A stretch of 28,067 bases of DNA from Clostridiales bacterium (GTDB taxonomy: Bacteria > Bacillota > Clostridia > Oscillospirales > Butyricicoccaceae): assembly GCA_019421385.1 (NCBI GenBank), contig JAHZFK010000010.1, forward strand, positions 48,260 to 76,326. The letters run 5' to 3'. Positions 17,102 to 25,634 of the stretch are shown here, piece after piece. The translations under genes and the position numbers were made by a program. Under the pieces are notes generated by a model. That model had not been told where the DNA came from, did not search any database, and saw nothing but the letters and a program-made list of their open reading frames with translations. How positions within the stretch are numbered: position 1 is the stretch's first letter; every line of letters begins with the position of its first letter.

Positions 17102-17130
17102 TGTACATTTTTACGGGTTCATGCTATACT
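17102..17130 (+). promoter_or_regulatory. Promoter of the nfeD-SPFH pair
   Basis: TGTACA (17102-17107), a 17-base spacer and TATACT (17125-17130), with TG one base before the -10 box (extended -10). It lies 25 bases before the nfeD ATG. Confidence 0.7.
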
Positions 17131-17154
17131 GTTCTCAAAAGGAGGGATCGATAG

Positions 17155-17598
17155 ATGCTGTTCGGAATTAACAGCCTTTATGTTTGGATGGCTGTCATAA
17201 TTCTATGTGTGGCCATAGAAGCGTTCACGTTGGATTTGTCGGCCATTTGGTTTGCCGTCGGCGGTGTGGCCGCGTTGATTGCTGCCAGCCTTTCATTAGA
17301 AGTATCCGCTCAACTGGTTATCTTTGTTTTATTTTCCGCAGCATTGCTCGCACTGGTTCGTCCGTTTTGCCGCAAATTCCTGAAAACGAAGAATGAACCC
17401 ACCAATGCGGATCGCATTATCGGTGAAACAGCAATTGTAACAGAAAAGATTGATAATATTCATGAAACTGGCGCAGTTAAAATTATGGGAGCAACATGGA
17501 CGGCGCGCAGCGTTGACGATTCTGTTATTGAGGAAGGCGTGGCCGTTAAAGTAGTTGCAATCCATGGTGTTAAAGCCATGGTGCAAAAGGTTGGATAA
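17155..17598 (+). CDS. NfeD-like short membrane protein
   Basis: A 147-residue protein of the short NfeD type, which usually pairs with an SPFH protein and is thought to help organise membrane microdomains. Hydrophobic segments lie at about 8-25, 30-48 and 52-70 (YVWMAVIILCVAIEAF..., SAIWFAVGGVAALIAASL, LVIFVLFSAALLALVRPF). The cytoplasmic C-terminus from about 86 (IIGETAIVTEKIDNIHETGAV..., then EEGVAVKVVAIHGVKAMVQ) matches the five-strand OB-fold of NfeD. There is no ClpP-like protease domain, unlike long NfeD. AAAAGGAGGG precedes the ATG. The SPFH gene starts 26 bases downstream. Confidence 0.9.
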   Translation: MLFGINSLYVWMAVIILCVAIEAFTLDLSAIWFAVGGVAALIAASLSLEVSAQLVIFVLFSAALLALVRPFCRKFLKTKNEPTNADRIIGETAIVTEKIDNIHETGAVKIMGATWTARSVDDSVIEEGVAVKVVAIHGVKAMVQKVG

Positions 17599-17624
17599 GA
17601 TTTTGTGGAGTAAAGGAGAGTAAT

Positions 17625-18536
17625 ATGCCGTTTTTAATTTATGGATTATGGATTATTCTGGCGATTTTGTTGATTGCGTTCTTGGCAAGCAATATTGTGA
17701 TCGTTCCGCAGGCAAAGGCTTTTATCGTAGAACGTCTGGGGACATACAAGTGCACATGGAATACCGGCTTGCATCTGAAAGTGCCGCTGTTCGAGCGTGT
17801 AGCGCGTAAAGTGACATTGAAAGAGCAGGTGGTGGATTTTCCGCCGCAGCCGGTTATCACGAAGGATAATGTCACGATGCAGATTGATACGGTTGTGTAT
17901 TTTCAGATCACTGACCCGAAGTTGTTCACATATGGTATTGAGAGTCCGATGGCTGCCATTGAGAATTTGACGGCGACGACGCTCAGAAATATCATCGGCG
18001 ATCTGGAATTGGATCAGACGCTCACAAGCCGCGATATCATCAACACCAAAATGCGCGCCATTTTGGATGAGGCAACGGATGCTTGGGGTATCAAGGTCAA
18101 CCGCGTGGAACTGAAGAACATTATTCCGCCCGCAGCAATTCAGGAATCCATGGAAAAGCAGATGAAGGCAGAGCGTGAACGCCGTGAATCCATTCTGGTT
18201 GCGGAAGGCAAAAAACAGTCTGCGATTTTGGTTGCGGAAGGCGAGAAGGAAGCGACGGTTCTTGCTGCGGAAGCAAACCGGCTGGCAAAGATCAAGGAAG
18301 CGGAAGGCGAAGCAGAAGCGTTGCTGACGGTGCAAAAAGCACTGGCAGACTCGATTGCGATGCTCAATCAAGCTTCTCCGTCTGAACAAGTCATCAAGCT
18401 GAAGTCGCTGGAGGCATTCAGTGCGGCAGCGGATGGTAAAGCAACTAAAATTATCATTCCCAGTGAGATCCAGGCCTTGGCTGGTTTGGCAACTTCCTTT
18501 AAAGAAGTAATTACTGATCCGAAAGCAGAAAAATGA
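17625..18536 (+). CDS. SPFH/Band 7 (stomatin/QmcA-like) membrane scaffold protein
   Basis: A 303-residue protein of the stomatin/prohibitin/flotillin/HflK-C superfamily. Residues about 5-26 form the single N-terminal membrane anchor. The Band 7 domain runs from about 27 to 165 (VPQAKAFIVERLGTYKCTW, FPPQPVITKDNVTMQIDTVVYFQI, NRVELKNIIPP). From about 170 to 250 is a charged coiled coil with imperfect alanine/glutamate repeats (SILVAEGKKQ, AILVAEGEKEA, KEAEGEAEA). The domain order and length match QmcA-like proteins, which form large oligomers in membranes. Pairing with NfeD supports a membrane-microdomain role. It is ended by a strong terminator. Confidence 0.93.
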   Translation: MPFLIYGLWIILAILLIAFLASNIVIVPQAKAFIVERLGTYKCTWNTGLHLKVPLFERVARKVTLKEQVVDFPPQPVITKDNVTMQIDTVVYFQITDPKLFTYGIESPMAAIENLTATTLRNIIGDLELDQTLTSRDIINTKMRAILDEATDAWGIKVNRVELKNIIPPAAIQESMEKQMKAERERRESILVAEGKKQSAILVAEGEKEATVLAAEANRLAKIKEAEGEAEALLTVQKALADSIAMLNQASPSEQVIKLKSLEAFSAAADGKATKIIIPSEIQALAGLATSFKEVITDPKAEK

Positions 18537-18543
18537 ATAACAG

Positions 18544-18574
18544 GCAGCCCGCTCGAATGGAGCGGGCTGCTTTT
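18544..18574 (+). terminator. Terminator after the SPFH gene
   Basis: Perfect 11-bp stem GCAGCCCGCTC (18544-18554) with GAGCGGGCTGC (18560-18570), five-base loop, then TTTT. Confidence 0.92.
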
Positions 18575-18597
18575 CATTGGATTTTGTCTTCCTCTGC

Positions 18598-18626
18598 TTG
18601 CAACGCGGTAGCTCTTATGATAAACT
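18598..18626 (+). promoter_or_regulatory. Candidate promoter for the P-loop kinase gene
   Basis: TTGCAA (18598-18603), 17-base spacer, TAAACT (18621-18626), about 38 bases before the start and just after the SPFH terminator. Confidence 0.55.
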
Positions 18627-18663
18627 ATATTAGTTAAAATGTGTGCTTTGGAGGAGCAGAGTG

Positions 18664-19176
18664 ATGCATCAGCATGTGTTTGTTATCAATGGCAGCGGCG
18701 GAGTTGGAAAGGATACGATTTGTGATTTGGCAGCTGCTGTCTGGAAAGTAAAAAACATATCTTCCATCACTCCAATTCTTGAAGTGGCACGTTCAGCTGG
18801 ATGGGATGGGATCAAGACACCGGAAGCAAGGCGTTTCTTATCCCGTCTCAAGGAAATTTGCACAGAATTCAATGATCTGCCGTTCCGGTATTGTATGGAG
18901 CAATATCAGGCGTTTCTGCGTAGTGATGCGGAAATCCTGTTTGTTCATATTCGGGAGCCGGAAGCAATCGCACGCTTCTGCGAGGCGGTCGGTGGGGACT
19001 GCAAGACTGTTTTGGTGCATAGACCTGCACTGGAGCAGACCCGTGGTGCTCTGGGTAACCGCTCGGATGATGATGTCGACAATTATACATATGACAGCAT
19101 TTTTGTCAACGACGGTACATTAGAGGAATTGCCGGAAAAGGTGCATTCTTTTTTCAAGCGGTTTATGGAATCTTGA
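18664..19176 (+). CDS. P-loop nucleotide kinase-like protein of unknown substrate
   Basis: A 170-residue cytosolic protein. The Walker A loop GSGGVGKDT is at residues 10-18, directly after the first strand (HVFVING). A second strand (EILFVHIREPEAIARF) supplies the probable Walker B/substrate region, and KTVLVHRPA gives a third. ALGNRSDDDVDNYTYDSIFVND near residues 136-157 resembles the end region of small nucleoside/deoxynucleotide monophosphate kinases, where YD..I.N marks the last core strand. I cannot name the substrate. I choose ATG 18664, with GGAGG upstream (GTG 18661 is equally placed). It appears to be a single-gene unit between a terminator and the exporter cluster. Confidence 0.8.
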   Translation: MHQHVFVINGSGGVGKDTICDLAAAVWKVKNISSITPILEVARSAGWDGIKTPEARRFLSRLKEICTEFNDLPFRYCMEQYQAFLRSDAEILFVHIREPEAIARFCEAVGGDCKTVLVHRPALEQTRGALGNRSDDDVDNYTYDSIFVNDGTLEELPEKVHSFFKRFMES

Positions 19177-19203
19177 ATGGTCGTGTACATGAAGAGCGAA
19201 TCA

Positions 19204-19232
19204 TTCAACGGAATCATTTTTCTGTGTAAAAT
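19204..19232 (+). promoter_or_regulatory. Candidate promoter of the exporter cluster
   Basis: TTCAAC (19204-19209), 17-base spacer, TAAAAT (19227-19232), 45 bases before the adaptor-protein ATG. GAATCATT occurs twice as a direct repeat at about 19198-19205 and 19211-19218, overlapping the -35 region. Confidence 0.5.
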
Positions 19233-19276
19233 TTCTATTTGTTAATTCAGGATAGAGAAAAGAAAGGAACACTGTT

Positions 19277-21211
19277 ATGAGCGAAGAAAACAAGCAAAAG
19301 TCTCAGCAGGCTGCCAAAGGCGGTGCGCATGTTGCCAAGGCAGGTGGTAAAGCAGTGACTGCCTCACCAGAGGGTAAGGCGGCCGAAGAAAATGCAGTCG
19401 CACCCAAGCGCAATAAATATGCGGATAAGATGAATAAAAAGAAAAGCCGTCTGAGCAAGGGCGTGCGCATTGGCATTGGTATAGCGGTAATTGTCTTGCT
19501 GCTTGCTGGTGGCATTTTCCTTGTGGGGAAGACTCGGAATACAGGTACTGAATCGCAAGGTGAAACCACTGCTGTGGCGACGCGTGGTATGCTGGAAACT
19601 TATATTGAGGGCAGCGGCGTTACGGCAGCTAAAAAACGCGAAGAACTTGGCCGTGACTTGAAGGGTAAGGTAACCGATGTTCTCGTAGAGGTAGGCGATG
19701 AAGTCAAAACGGGTGACAAGCTGGTTGTGGTGAACCCGACAGAGACCCGTCAGGAATTGGAAACCGCGCAGAATGAGCTGGCGGAAGCCCAGCGGTCGGT
19801 TACTACCGCGCAGGCGGAAGTAACGCAGGCACAGAATACTTTAAATGCAGCGCAGAAAAAACTGAATAAGCTCAATATTACTGCGCCGTTTACCGGTAAA
19901 ATCATTCCGGTTTCGGATTCAGAAGGAAATACAACGACATTCCGTGTTGGACAGCAGATCAGCGAAGGGGAAGTCATTGGCCATATGGTGGATGACAGTA
20001 AGATGACGCTCTCCCTGTATTTTAGTTCTGCGTATATGAACGATATCAAAAGCGGTCAGTCTGCTACTGTGTCGATTCCTTCTGCGATGAGCGAAATAAC
20101 CGGTACGGTTTCTTCGGTTGAAAAATCCGAAAAGATTTCAACGGATGGCGTAAAAATGTTCCGGGTTGTGGTTTCTATGCAGAATCCGGGAACACTGACC
20201 AAAGGCATGGTGGCAACGGCAACGATTTCTGCTGGTGAGGCAGGCACCGTATATCCGGCAGAGTCCGGAACACTGGAGTATAATCGAGAAGAGGCGGTTA
20301 CGGCTCAGGTTGGCGGTGAAATCAGCGCAGTAAACGGAATTGATTATTATAGTTATAGCAGCGGTGCGACGATCATGCGTCTGACCAGCGATTCGGCACA
20401 AGACGAAGTGAAAACCGCGCAAAATGGCGTCACCACAGCGAAAACTGGTGTCACCAATGCACAGAAGCTGGTAAAGGATAAGCAGGATCGGATTACGGAG
20501 CTGAAAAAGCTCATCCAAAATGCGACAATTGAATCTCCTATTGATGGCGTTGTAGTCAGCGTTAATGCAGTAGCGGATCAAGATGTAAGCGGAACGGATG
20601 CTTTGGTGGTTGTAGCGGACCTCAATGATATTGTTGTTAACGCAGATATTCTGTCTACAGATGTCGGTGCGGTACAGCCCGGTCAGCCGGCTACCATGAG
20701 CATGTATAACTACGATGGTTCTCAGCTTACGTTGACTGGTGTGGTGGATTCTGTTGCATTGGAACCGACGCAGGACAGCAGCGGTGGCGGACAGGGCAGT
20801 ATGCCGACGTTCCGAGCTGTCATAGCTATTGACCCCATTGAAGGTCAGTCTATTTACAGCGGTATGATGGTGGATTTCCAAATTACAACCGCATCGTCCA
20901 TGGATTGCCTGATGGTTCCGTCGCGCGCAATCGTCAATACCGATAGTGGTACTGCGGTTTTTGCCAAGCCTTTGACCGATGAGAATGGGGAAGAGATTCC
21001 CTTTAGTGAAACCTTGCCGATTCCGGAAGGAACGGAGGACATTCCCGAGGGCTTTATGCTGGTGCCGGTACAGGTAGGTATTGCGGATTCTACCAATACG
21101 GAAATCCTTTGGGGCATTGATGAGGGAACAACGGTATTCCTCGCAGGACCGCAGGATCTCTATGCTGATATGGGCATGGATTCCGGCGGAATGGCTGTCG
21201 CCGTTGGATAA
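19277..21211 (+). CDS. Membrane-fusion (HlyD/MacA-like) adaptor with two tandem modules
   Basis: A 644-residue adaptor protein of an ABC exporter. Residues 1-62 are a charged, alanine/lysine-rich cytoplasmic tail; 64-84 is one membrane segment; the rest is outside. Module one has a half lipoyl motif (GKVTDVLVEVGDEVKTGDKLV, 130-150), a coiled-coil hairpin rich in Gln/Ala (about 155-198), the second lipoyl half (LNITAPFTGKIIPV, 199-212) and a beta-barrel-like part (243-320). A second coiled coil (about 375-417) and another lipoyl half (ATIESPIDGVVVSV, 416-429) with barrel DIVVNADILSTDVG... follow, so the adaptor body looks duplicated. Usual MacA is about 370 residues. GAAAGGAA precedes the ATG. 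The ATPase gene starts 10 bases downstream. Confidence 0.9.
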   Translation: MSEENKQKSQQAAKGGAHVAKAGGKAVTASPEGKAAEENAVAPKRNKYADKMNKKKSRLSKGVRIGIGIAVIVLLLAGGIFLVGKTRNTGTESQGETTAVATRGMLETYIEGSGVTAAKKREELGRDLKGKVTDVLVEVGDEVKTGDKLVVVNPTETRQELETAQNELAEAQRSVTTAQAEVTQAQNTLNAAQKKLNKLNITAPFTGKIIPVSDSEGNTTTFRVGQQISEGEVIGHMVDDSKMTLSLYFSSAYMNDIKSGQSATVSIPSAMSEITGTVSSVEKSEKISTDGVKMFRVVVSMQNPGTLTKGMVATATISAGEAGTVYPAESGTLEYNREEAVTAQVGGEISAVNGIDYYSYSSGATIMRLTSDSAQDEVKTAQNGVTTAKTGVTNAQKLVKDKQDRITELKKLIQNATIESPIDGVVVSVNAVADQDVSGTDALVVVADLNDIVVNADILSTDVGAVQPGQPATMSMYNYDGSQLTLTGVVDSVALEPTQDSSGGGQGSMPTFRAVIAIDPIEGQSIYSGMMVDFQITTASSMDCLMVPSRAIVNTDSGTAVFAKPLTDENGEEIPFSETLPIPEGTEDIPEGFMLVPVQVGIADSTNTEILWGIDEGTTVFLAGPQDLYADMGMDSGGMAVAVG

Positions 21212-21221
21212 GGAGGGCGCT

Positions 21222-21980
21222 ATGTTTTGGAAAAAAGCGCCTCAGCCGGATGAAACAAAGCAGGGAGCGGAAGCGACCGATCTGTTGATCGATGTCCGGC
21301 AAATGAGTAAAATTTATAATGAGGGCAGGGAAAATGAAGTCCGTGCTCTGGATAATATTTCTCTTGAGGTTCAATGGGGAGAGTTTCTCTGCATTTTGGG
21401 ACAGTCTGGTTCGGGAAAGTCCACCTTAATGAACATTTTAGGGTGTCTCGATATTCCAACCTATGGTACATACTATTTAAATGGCCAAGCGGTCAGTGAT
21501 ATGAAACCATCTGTTCTTTCCGGTATTCGCAATAGAGAAATTGGCTTCATATTTCAGGGCTTCAATCTGATCCCTGCGCTGACTGCGCTGGAAAACGTTG
21601 AATTACCGCTGATTTATCGCGGTATGAGCAAGGAAGAGCGAAGACAACTGGCGACGGATGCGCTGATTTCGGTCGGTCTGGAAAAACGAATGGATCACCG
21701 GCCGGGAGAAATGTCGGGTGGTCAGCAGCAGCGTGTCGCTATTGCACGCGCGGTTGCGGCAAAGCCCCCGATCATTATGGCCGACGAGCCGACAGGCAAT
21801 CTGGATTCTGCGTCGGGTCTGGAGATCATGCGTCAGCTTTCTACGTTGAACGAGCAGGGAACATCTATTATTTTGATTACGCATGATAACCATTTGGCAC
21901 AAATGGCAAAGCGAATCGTCACAATTCAAGACGGGCATATCATTTCCGATGCTCCCTCGAAAGGAGGATTGGAGGCATGA
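21222..21980 (+). CDS. ABC transporter ATP-binding protein, MacB/LolD type
   Basis: A 252-residue ATPase that powers the neighbouring permease. Walker A GQSGSGKST starts at residue 60, the ABC signature SGGQQQR at 165-171 and Walker B IIMADE at 184-189, followed by the PTGNLDS D-loop region and the switch histidine in ILITHD. The sequence VRALDNISLEVQWGEF matches the MacB/LolD/FtsE group, which drives mechanotransmission rather than transport through the membrane domain. The start at ATG 21222 has AAGGAGGG upstream; in-frame codons reaching back to 21081 lie within the adaptor gene and are not used. Its TGA overlaps the permease ATG by four bases. The first 25 residues form an N-terminal extension before the ATPase fold. 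Confidence 0.96.
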   Translation: MFWKKAPQPDETKQGAEATDLLIDVRQMSKIYNEGRENEVRALDNISLEVQWGEFLCILGQSGSGKSTLMNILGCLDIPTYGTYYLNGQAVSDMKPSVLSGIRNREIGFIFQGFNLIPALTALENVELPLIYRGMSKEERRQLATDALISVGLEKRMDHRPGEMSGGQQQRVAIARAVAAKPPIIMADEPTGNLDSASGLEIMRQLSTLNEQGTSIILITHDNHLAQMAKRIVTIQDGHIISDAPSKGGLEA

Positions 21981-23227
21981 ATTGGCTGCAAACCGTTCGA
22001 ATGGCATTTAAGTCCATTATGAATAACAAGGTTCGTTCTATCCTGACGATGTTGGGCATCATTATCGGCGTAGCCTCGGTTATTGCGATTGTTGCTTATA
22101 TTCAGGGCGGTACCAAGCTACAGCGTCTGCAATATGAGGCAATGGGCGTAAACCGTATTGATGTATATGGATATGGTGCCAAAAGTCGGGATTGGCAGGA
22201 TTTTGAGGAATACCTCGATACAGAACTTGCAGATAAAGTAGCTGCGTGGTCGCCGCAAAGCCAGTATTATGATTGGCAGAGCGATGGCATCCAGTATCGT
22301 CGGCAAAAGCTGACCAATGAAAACGGCATGACCTATATGTACTTCGGCAATCAGGACTATGGCGAGGTCACAAGCCGAAACATTTCCATTGGACGCGATA
22401 TTTCCAAAGAGGATTGTGACAGCCGTGCGCGTGTCTGTGTCATTGGCGAAACACTGCAAAAGTACTTTTTCGGCGCAATGAGTCCTCTGGGACAAAAGCT
22501 GCGCGTTGGTGGAAAAAGCTTTGAAGTGATCGGTGTCTATGCGGGTAAGTACGAAGGCAAACTGAATACAGAAGATCAGTTGATTGTTTTCCCATATACG
22601 CTTCAGAACAGTATGATGAGCATGAGCGGCATGTCGGATAAGCAGTATGTTATTAAGGCGGCAAGCAAAGAGGATATTTCTGAGCTGACCGATACATTGC
22701 TGCCTGGGTTCATGCAGAGCCGCTGCGAGTCCAGTGGAGGATATTTCAGCGCATATTCGAATAGCCAGTGGCAGGAACAGTCAGAGGCTTCTGCAAACAT
22801 GTTTGCGTTGCTTGGCGGCGGTATCGCGGGTATTTCCTTGCTGGTAGGCGGTATTGGTATCATGAACATCATGCTGGTTTCTGTGACAGAACGCACACGT
22901 GAAATCGGCATTCGTATGGCGATTGGCGCGCGAAAACGAGATATCATTGGGCAGTTTTTGGTAGAAGCTGCGGTGGTATCGTGTTTTGGTGGCATTATTG
23001 GCATTATCCTAGGCTGCTTCTTGTCGGCTATTTTAGGTAATCTGCTGTTGATGCAGCAGATGTCGAGCAGTTATATGCCGACGATAGAGCAGTTTACGGT
23101 TTTGCCGTCGCTGGGTTTGATCCTCGGTGCGTTTTTGTTTTCTGCACTGATCGGTATTATTTTCGGATTATATCCTGCCAATAAGGCTTCTAATTTGCAG
23201 CCGGTTGACGCGCTGCGTACGCAATAA
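21977..23227 (+). CDS. ABC transporter permease, MacB/FtsX family
   Basis: A 416-residue membrane protein. Residues 22-42 form TM1 (ILTMLGIIIGVASVIAIV), then a large extracellular MacB-type core domain of about 230 residues (INRIDVYGYG..., SRARVCVIGETLQKYFFG, LRVGGKSFEVIGVY), and three further segments at about 275-299, 326-350 and 374-398. Between TM2 and TM3, TERTREIGIRMAIGARKRDI is the classical FtsX/MacB coupling loop, and YPANKASNLQPVDALR is the usual C-terminus. Start and stop overlap with the ATPase (ATGA), so the two are made together. In this monoderm setting the substrate may be a peptide, lipid-linked compound or antibiotic; the sequence does not say which. Confidence 0.96.
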   Translation: MNWLQTVRMAFKSIMNNKVRSILTMLGIIIGVASVIAIVAYIQGGTKLQRLQYEAMGVNRIDVYGYGAKSRDWQDFEEYLDTELADKVAAWSPQSQYYDWQSDGIQYRRQKLTNENGMTYMYFGNQDYGEVTSRNISIGRDISKEDCDSRARVCVIGETLQKYFFGAMSPLGQKLRVGGKSFEVIGVYAGKYEGKLNTEDQLIVFPYTLQNSMMSMSGMSDKQYVIKAASKEDISELTDTLLPGFMQSRCESSGGYFSAYSNSQWQEQSEASANMFALLGGGIAGISLLVGGIGIMNIMLVSVTERTREIGIRMAIGARKRDIIGQFLVEAAVVSCFGGIIGIILGCFLSAILGNLLLMQQMSSSYMPTIEQFTVLPSLGLILGAFLFSALIGIIFGLYPANKASNLQPVDALRTQ

Positions 23228-23243
23228 AGCGAGGTGAGCGATC

Positions 23244-25517
23244 TTGAAAAGAAAATTTGTGAGTGTGGTTCTGGTTCTTCTATTTGTTTTTTCTCCGGCT
23301 TCTGCAGCTTTTTCTGATATTTCAGACAGTAAATTGGCGCAGACCGCTTCGGTGCTGGATGCGCTTGGCATTATGCAGGGTGTGGGCAATAACCGCTTTG
23401 ACCCAAGCAGTTCGCTGACACGCGCCCAGTTTTGTAAGCTGGCTGTTACCGCGTTGGGCTTTTCGGATGTGAGCGCCTATGGCAGCTACACAATTTTTCC
23501 GGATGTAAAAAATACGCATTGGGCTGCGCAGTATATCAATGCTGCGGTTCGGCACCCGGAGCTGAAGGATCAGGCCATTATCCGTGGTTATGCGGACGGT
23601 ACATTCGGACCGGATAAAATTGTTACTTATGGTGAAGTGTGTACGATGCTGCTTCGTATGCTGGGCTATACAGAAGCGGATATCGGCCCGTTTTGGCCGG
23701 CTGACTACATCGCACGCGCGCAGGCGCTTGGATTGACCAAAAATGTCTCGTTATCCGATCCTAAGGCTGCGGTGACGCGGTCGGATGCTGCAATTATGCT
23801 GGTCAACACTTTGGGTGCACAGATGAAGGGAGACGAAGGTGGTCTCCTGCTGGATCGTGTGGCTTCCGCAACGGTCAAGGACAGCATCCTGCTGGAAACC
23901 AGTGAAACGGATAGTTCTTTGGCTGACAATGAGGCTGTTTTCTATGAAGGTGGAGCGGTGAGCGAAGCGCCGAGAAAAACCGCAGGCACCTTGGATAAGA
24001 GTTTGATTGGTGTATACGGTACCATTGTAATCGGTAAAGAAGGAGACAAGGTTGCTGTTGGCGTAATTCCCAACAAGAATAAGGTGGAAACGTATACGGT
24101 AACCGAGGTATCGGCTGACAGCATTCAAACGGAACAGCAAGCTCTGCATCCGAATCGTGATGTCAATGTATATGTGTCAAGAGAGGGTAGAAAACTGGGA
24201 ACATTTGCAGAAATGTGGTCCGGTATTCAGGCAGGAGATACTTTGCATTGTTATTATAACGAATATGGGACGTTGGAATTGATGGCAGTTTTGCCGCGTG
24301 TTTCGTCGTCGGCTGGCAATTCGTTTGTCTACGGTATCGCTACATCGGCCAATATTCCGGCTGAATATCAAATTGTTAAAAATGGCACTGTGGTGGACCG
24401 CACGAAACTCAAAAAATATGATGTAGTCACATTGGATGCTGCGAATAAGCAGGCACTGGTTTCGGATGCAAAGATCAGCGGCCAATATGTTAATGGAACG
24501 CCTACATACAATTATCCGCAAACCGTTACCATGTACGGTAAGAACTATGCGATTTCTGACCAAGCAGCGGCAACCTTTGCAAACATCAAGCTAAATGACT
24601 ATATTACGCTTTTGTTTGATACGGAAGGCAATGTGACAGCCGCTTACCCGACGAGTACGGTGAGAGCAGATATGCAGGGTATTGTTACCAATGTGAAGGA
24701 TAATACTACTGCTACGGTTGCATTGTTCAATGGCCTCACGTTGCAGGATCTGTCTGTGAATGCCGATGAGTTGGGCAGTATGCTTGGCCGTGTGTTTGTG
24801 GTTGGACAATCCTCTGACGGTAAAGTTTCTTTGCACAAGAGTACGATAACAGGTAAGGTGTCTGGTGCATGGTCGATTGCCGACAACAAGTTGGGCAACC
24901 GCACAGTTTCTCCAAAGGTGAAGGTTTATGAAGAAGTGCTCTCTGGTGCGCCGCTGAATGCGATCAAGACTTCGGATATTACAACCGCCACGGTGGAATC
25001 TGGCCAAATTCGTTATACGATTACGGACAGTGCGGGAACTATCACCAATATCGTGCTCGGTGATGTCACAGGCGAAAGCTGGATGTATGGTATTGGTATT
25101 GGCGAAGTTCGTGAAAATGAAGAAACAGAAACCAATTTCGTCAAACTGAAATACTGGAATGGGACTGCTGGAACTGAGGCGACATATCGTGTTCTGTCGC
25201 TGCCCGGCTCTCTCAATGGTATTCCAGTGGGCATACCGAAGGGATACTCCACAAGCGAAAATGTAGTGAATACTTCGCTTGCAACGCAAAAACTCGATTT
25301 GATAGATACAGTTGATTTGTCAGCATTTGATGGCTCTTCTGGTGTACGAACGAAAGACGGATATTATGCATTGGCAAGTGATGTCGGTGTTTACATTTCT
25401 GCACGGGATGAGTTTATCTCGCTGCAAAATGCAAAATCCAACTATACTTCTTTCCGACTGTATGCCAATAAGTCAGCAGAAGAGGGCGGCAAGGTTCGTT
25501 TGATACTTGCTTCTTAA
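23244..25517 (+). CDS. Secreted protein with three SLH domains, linked to the ABC exporter
   Basis: A 757-residue surface protein. It begins with TTG at 23244 after GAGGTGAG, giving a signal peptide (MKRK, hydrophobic core, cleavage near ASAA at 19-22). SLH repeats occupy about 24-72 (FSDISDSKLAQTASVLDALGI, LTRAQFCKLAVTAL), 82-142 (FPDVKNTHWAAQYINAAV, YGEVCTMLLRMLGY) and 148-190 (WPADYIARAQALGL, VTRSDAAIMLVNTL), which should bind the cell-wall polymer. The rest is strand-rich and of no family I recognise, with repeated units such as YGTIVIGKEGDKVAVGVIPN and FVYGIATSANIPAEY. It is 16 bases after the permease, with no terminator before it, so it is almost certainly the last gene of that operon. 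Confidence 0.88.
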   Translation: MKRKFVSVVLVLLFVFSPASAAFSDISDSKLAQTASVLDALGIMQGVGNNRFDPSSSLTRAQFCKLAVTALGFSDVSAYGSYTIFPDVKNTHWAAQYINAAVRHPELKDQAIIRGYADGTFGPDKIVTYGEVCTMLLRMLGYTEADIGPFWPADYIARAQALGLTKNVSLSDPKAAVTRSDAAIMLVNTLGAQMKGDEGGLLLDRVASATVKDSILLETSETDSSLADNEAVFYEGGAVSEAPRKTAGTLDKSLIGVYGTIVIGKEGDKVAVGVIPNKNKVETYTVTEVSADSIQTEQQALHPNRDVNVYVSREGRKLGTFAEMWSGIQAGDTLHCYYNEYGTLELMAVLPRVSSSAGNSFVYGIATSANIPAEYQIVKNGTVVDRTKLKKYDVVTLDAANKQALVSDAKISGQYVNGTPTYNYPQTVTMYGKNYAISDQAAATFANIKLNDYITLLFDTEGNVTAAYPTSTVRADMQGIVTNVKDNTTATVALFNGLTLQDLSVNADELGSMLGRVFVVGQSSDGKVSLHKSTITGKVSGAWSIADNKLGNRTVSPKVKVYEEVLSGAPLNAIKTSDITTATVESGQIRYTITDSAGTITNIVLGDVTGESWMYGIGIGEVRENEETETNFVKLKYWNGTAGTEATYRVLSLPGSLNGIPVGIPKGYSTSENVVNTSLATQKLDLIDTVDLSAFDGSSGVRTKDGYYALASDVGVYISARDEFISLQNAKSNYTSFRLYANKSAEEGGKVRLILAS

Positions 25518-25527
25518 ATACCAAAAC

Positions 25528-25558
25528 GATGCCGCAGAACCAGTGGTTCTGCGGCATC
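25528..25558 (+). terminator. Near-perfect 31-base palindrome ending the exporter cluster
   Basis: The arms 25528-25542 (GATGCCGCAGAACCA) and 25544-25558 are exact reverse complements with one base between, so the inner pairs must open to form a loop. It has no T run right after it and probably works together with the next hairpin. Confidence 0.7.
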
Positions 25559-25580
25559 TGCTTGTCAAAAGAAAATAGCG

Positions 25581-25608
25581 AAAAAGTCCGGCAACAGCCG
25601 GACTTTTT
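25581..25608. terminator. Bidirectional terminator between the SLH gene and thiD
   Basis: AAAAAGTCCGGC (25581-25592) pairs perfectly with GCCGGACTTTTT (25597-25608) around AACA. The A run on one side and T run on the other let it stop both the plus-strand exporter transcript and the minus-strand thiD transcript. Confidence 0.92.
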
Positions 25609-25634
25609 GTAGAATATGGATAGGTAGCAAGGGC

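Noticed and set aside
21081..21221. A 47-residue upstream extension of the ABC ATPase frame
   Set aside because: It overlaps the end of the adaptor gene in another frame, while ATG 21222 has a strong AAGGAGGG site.
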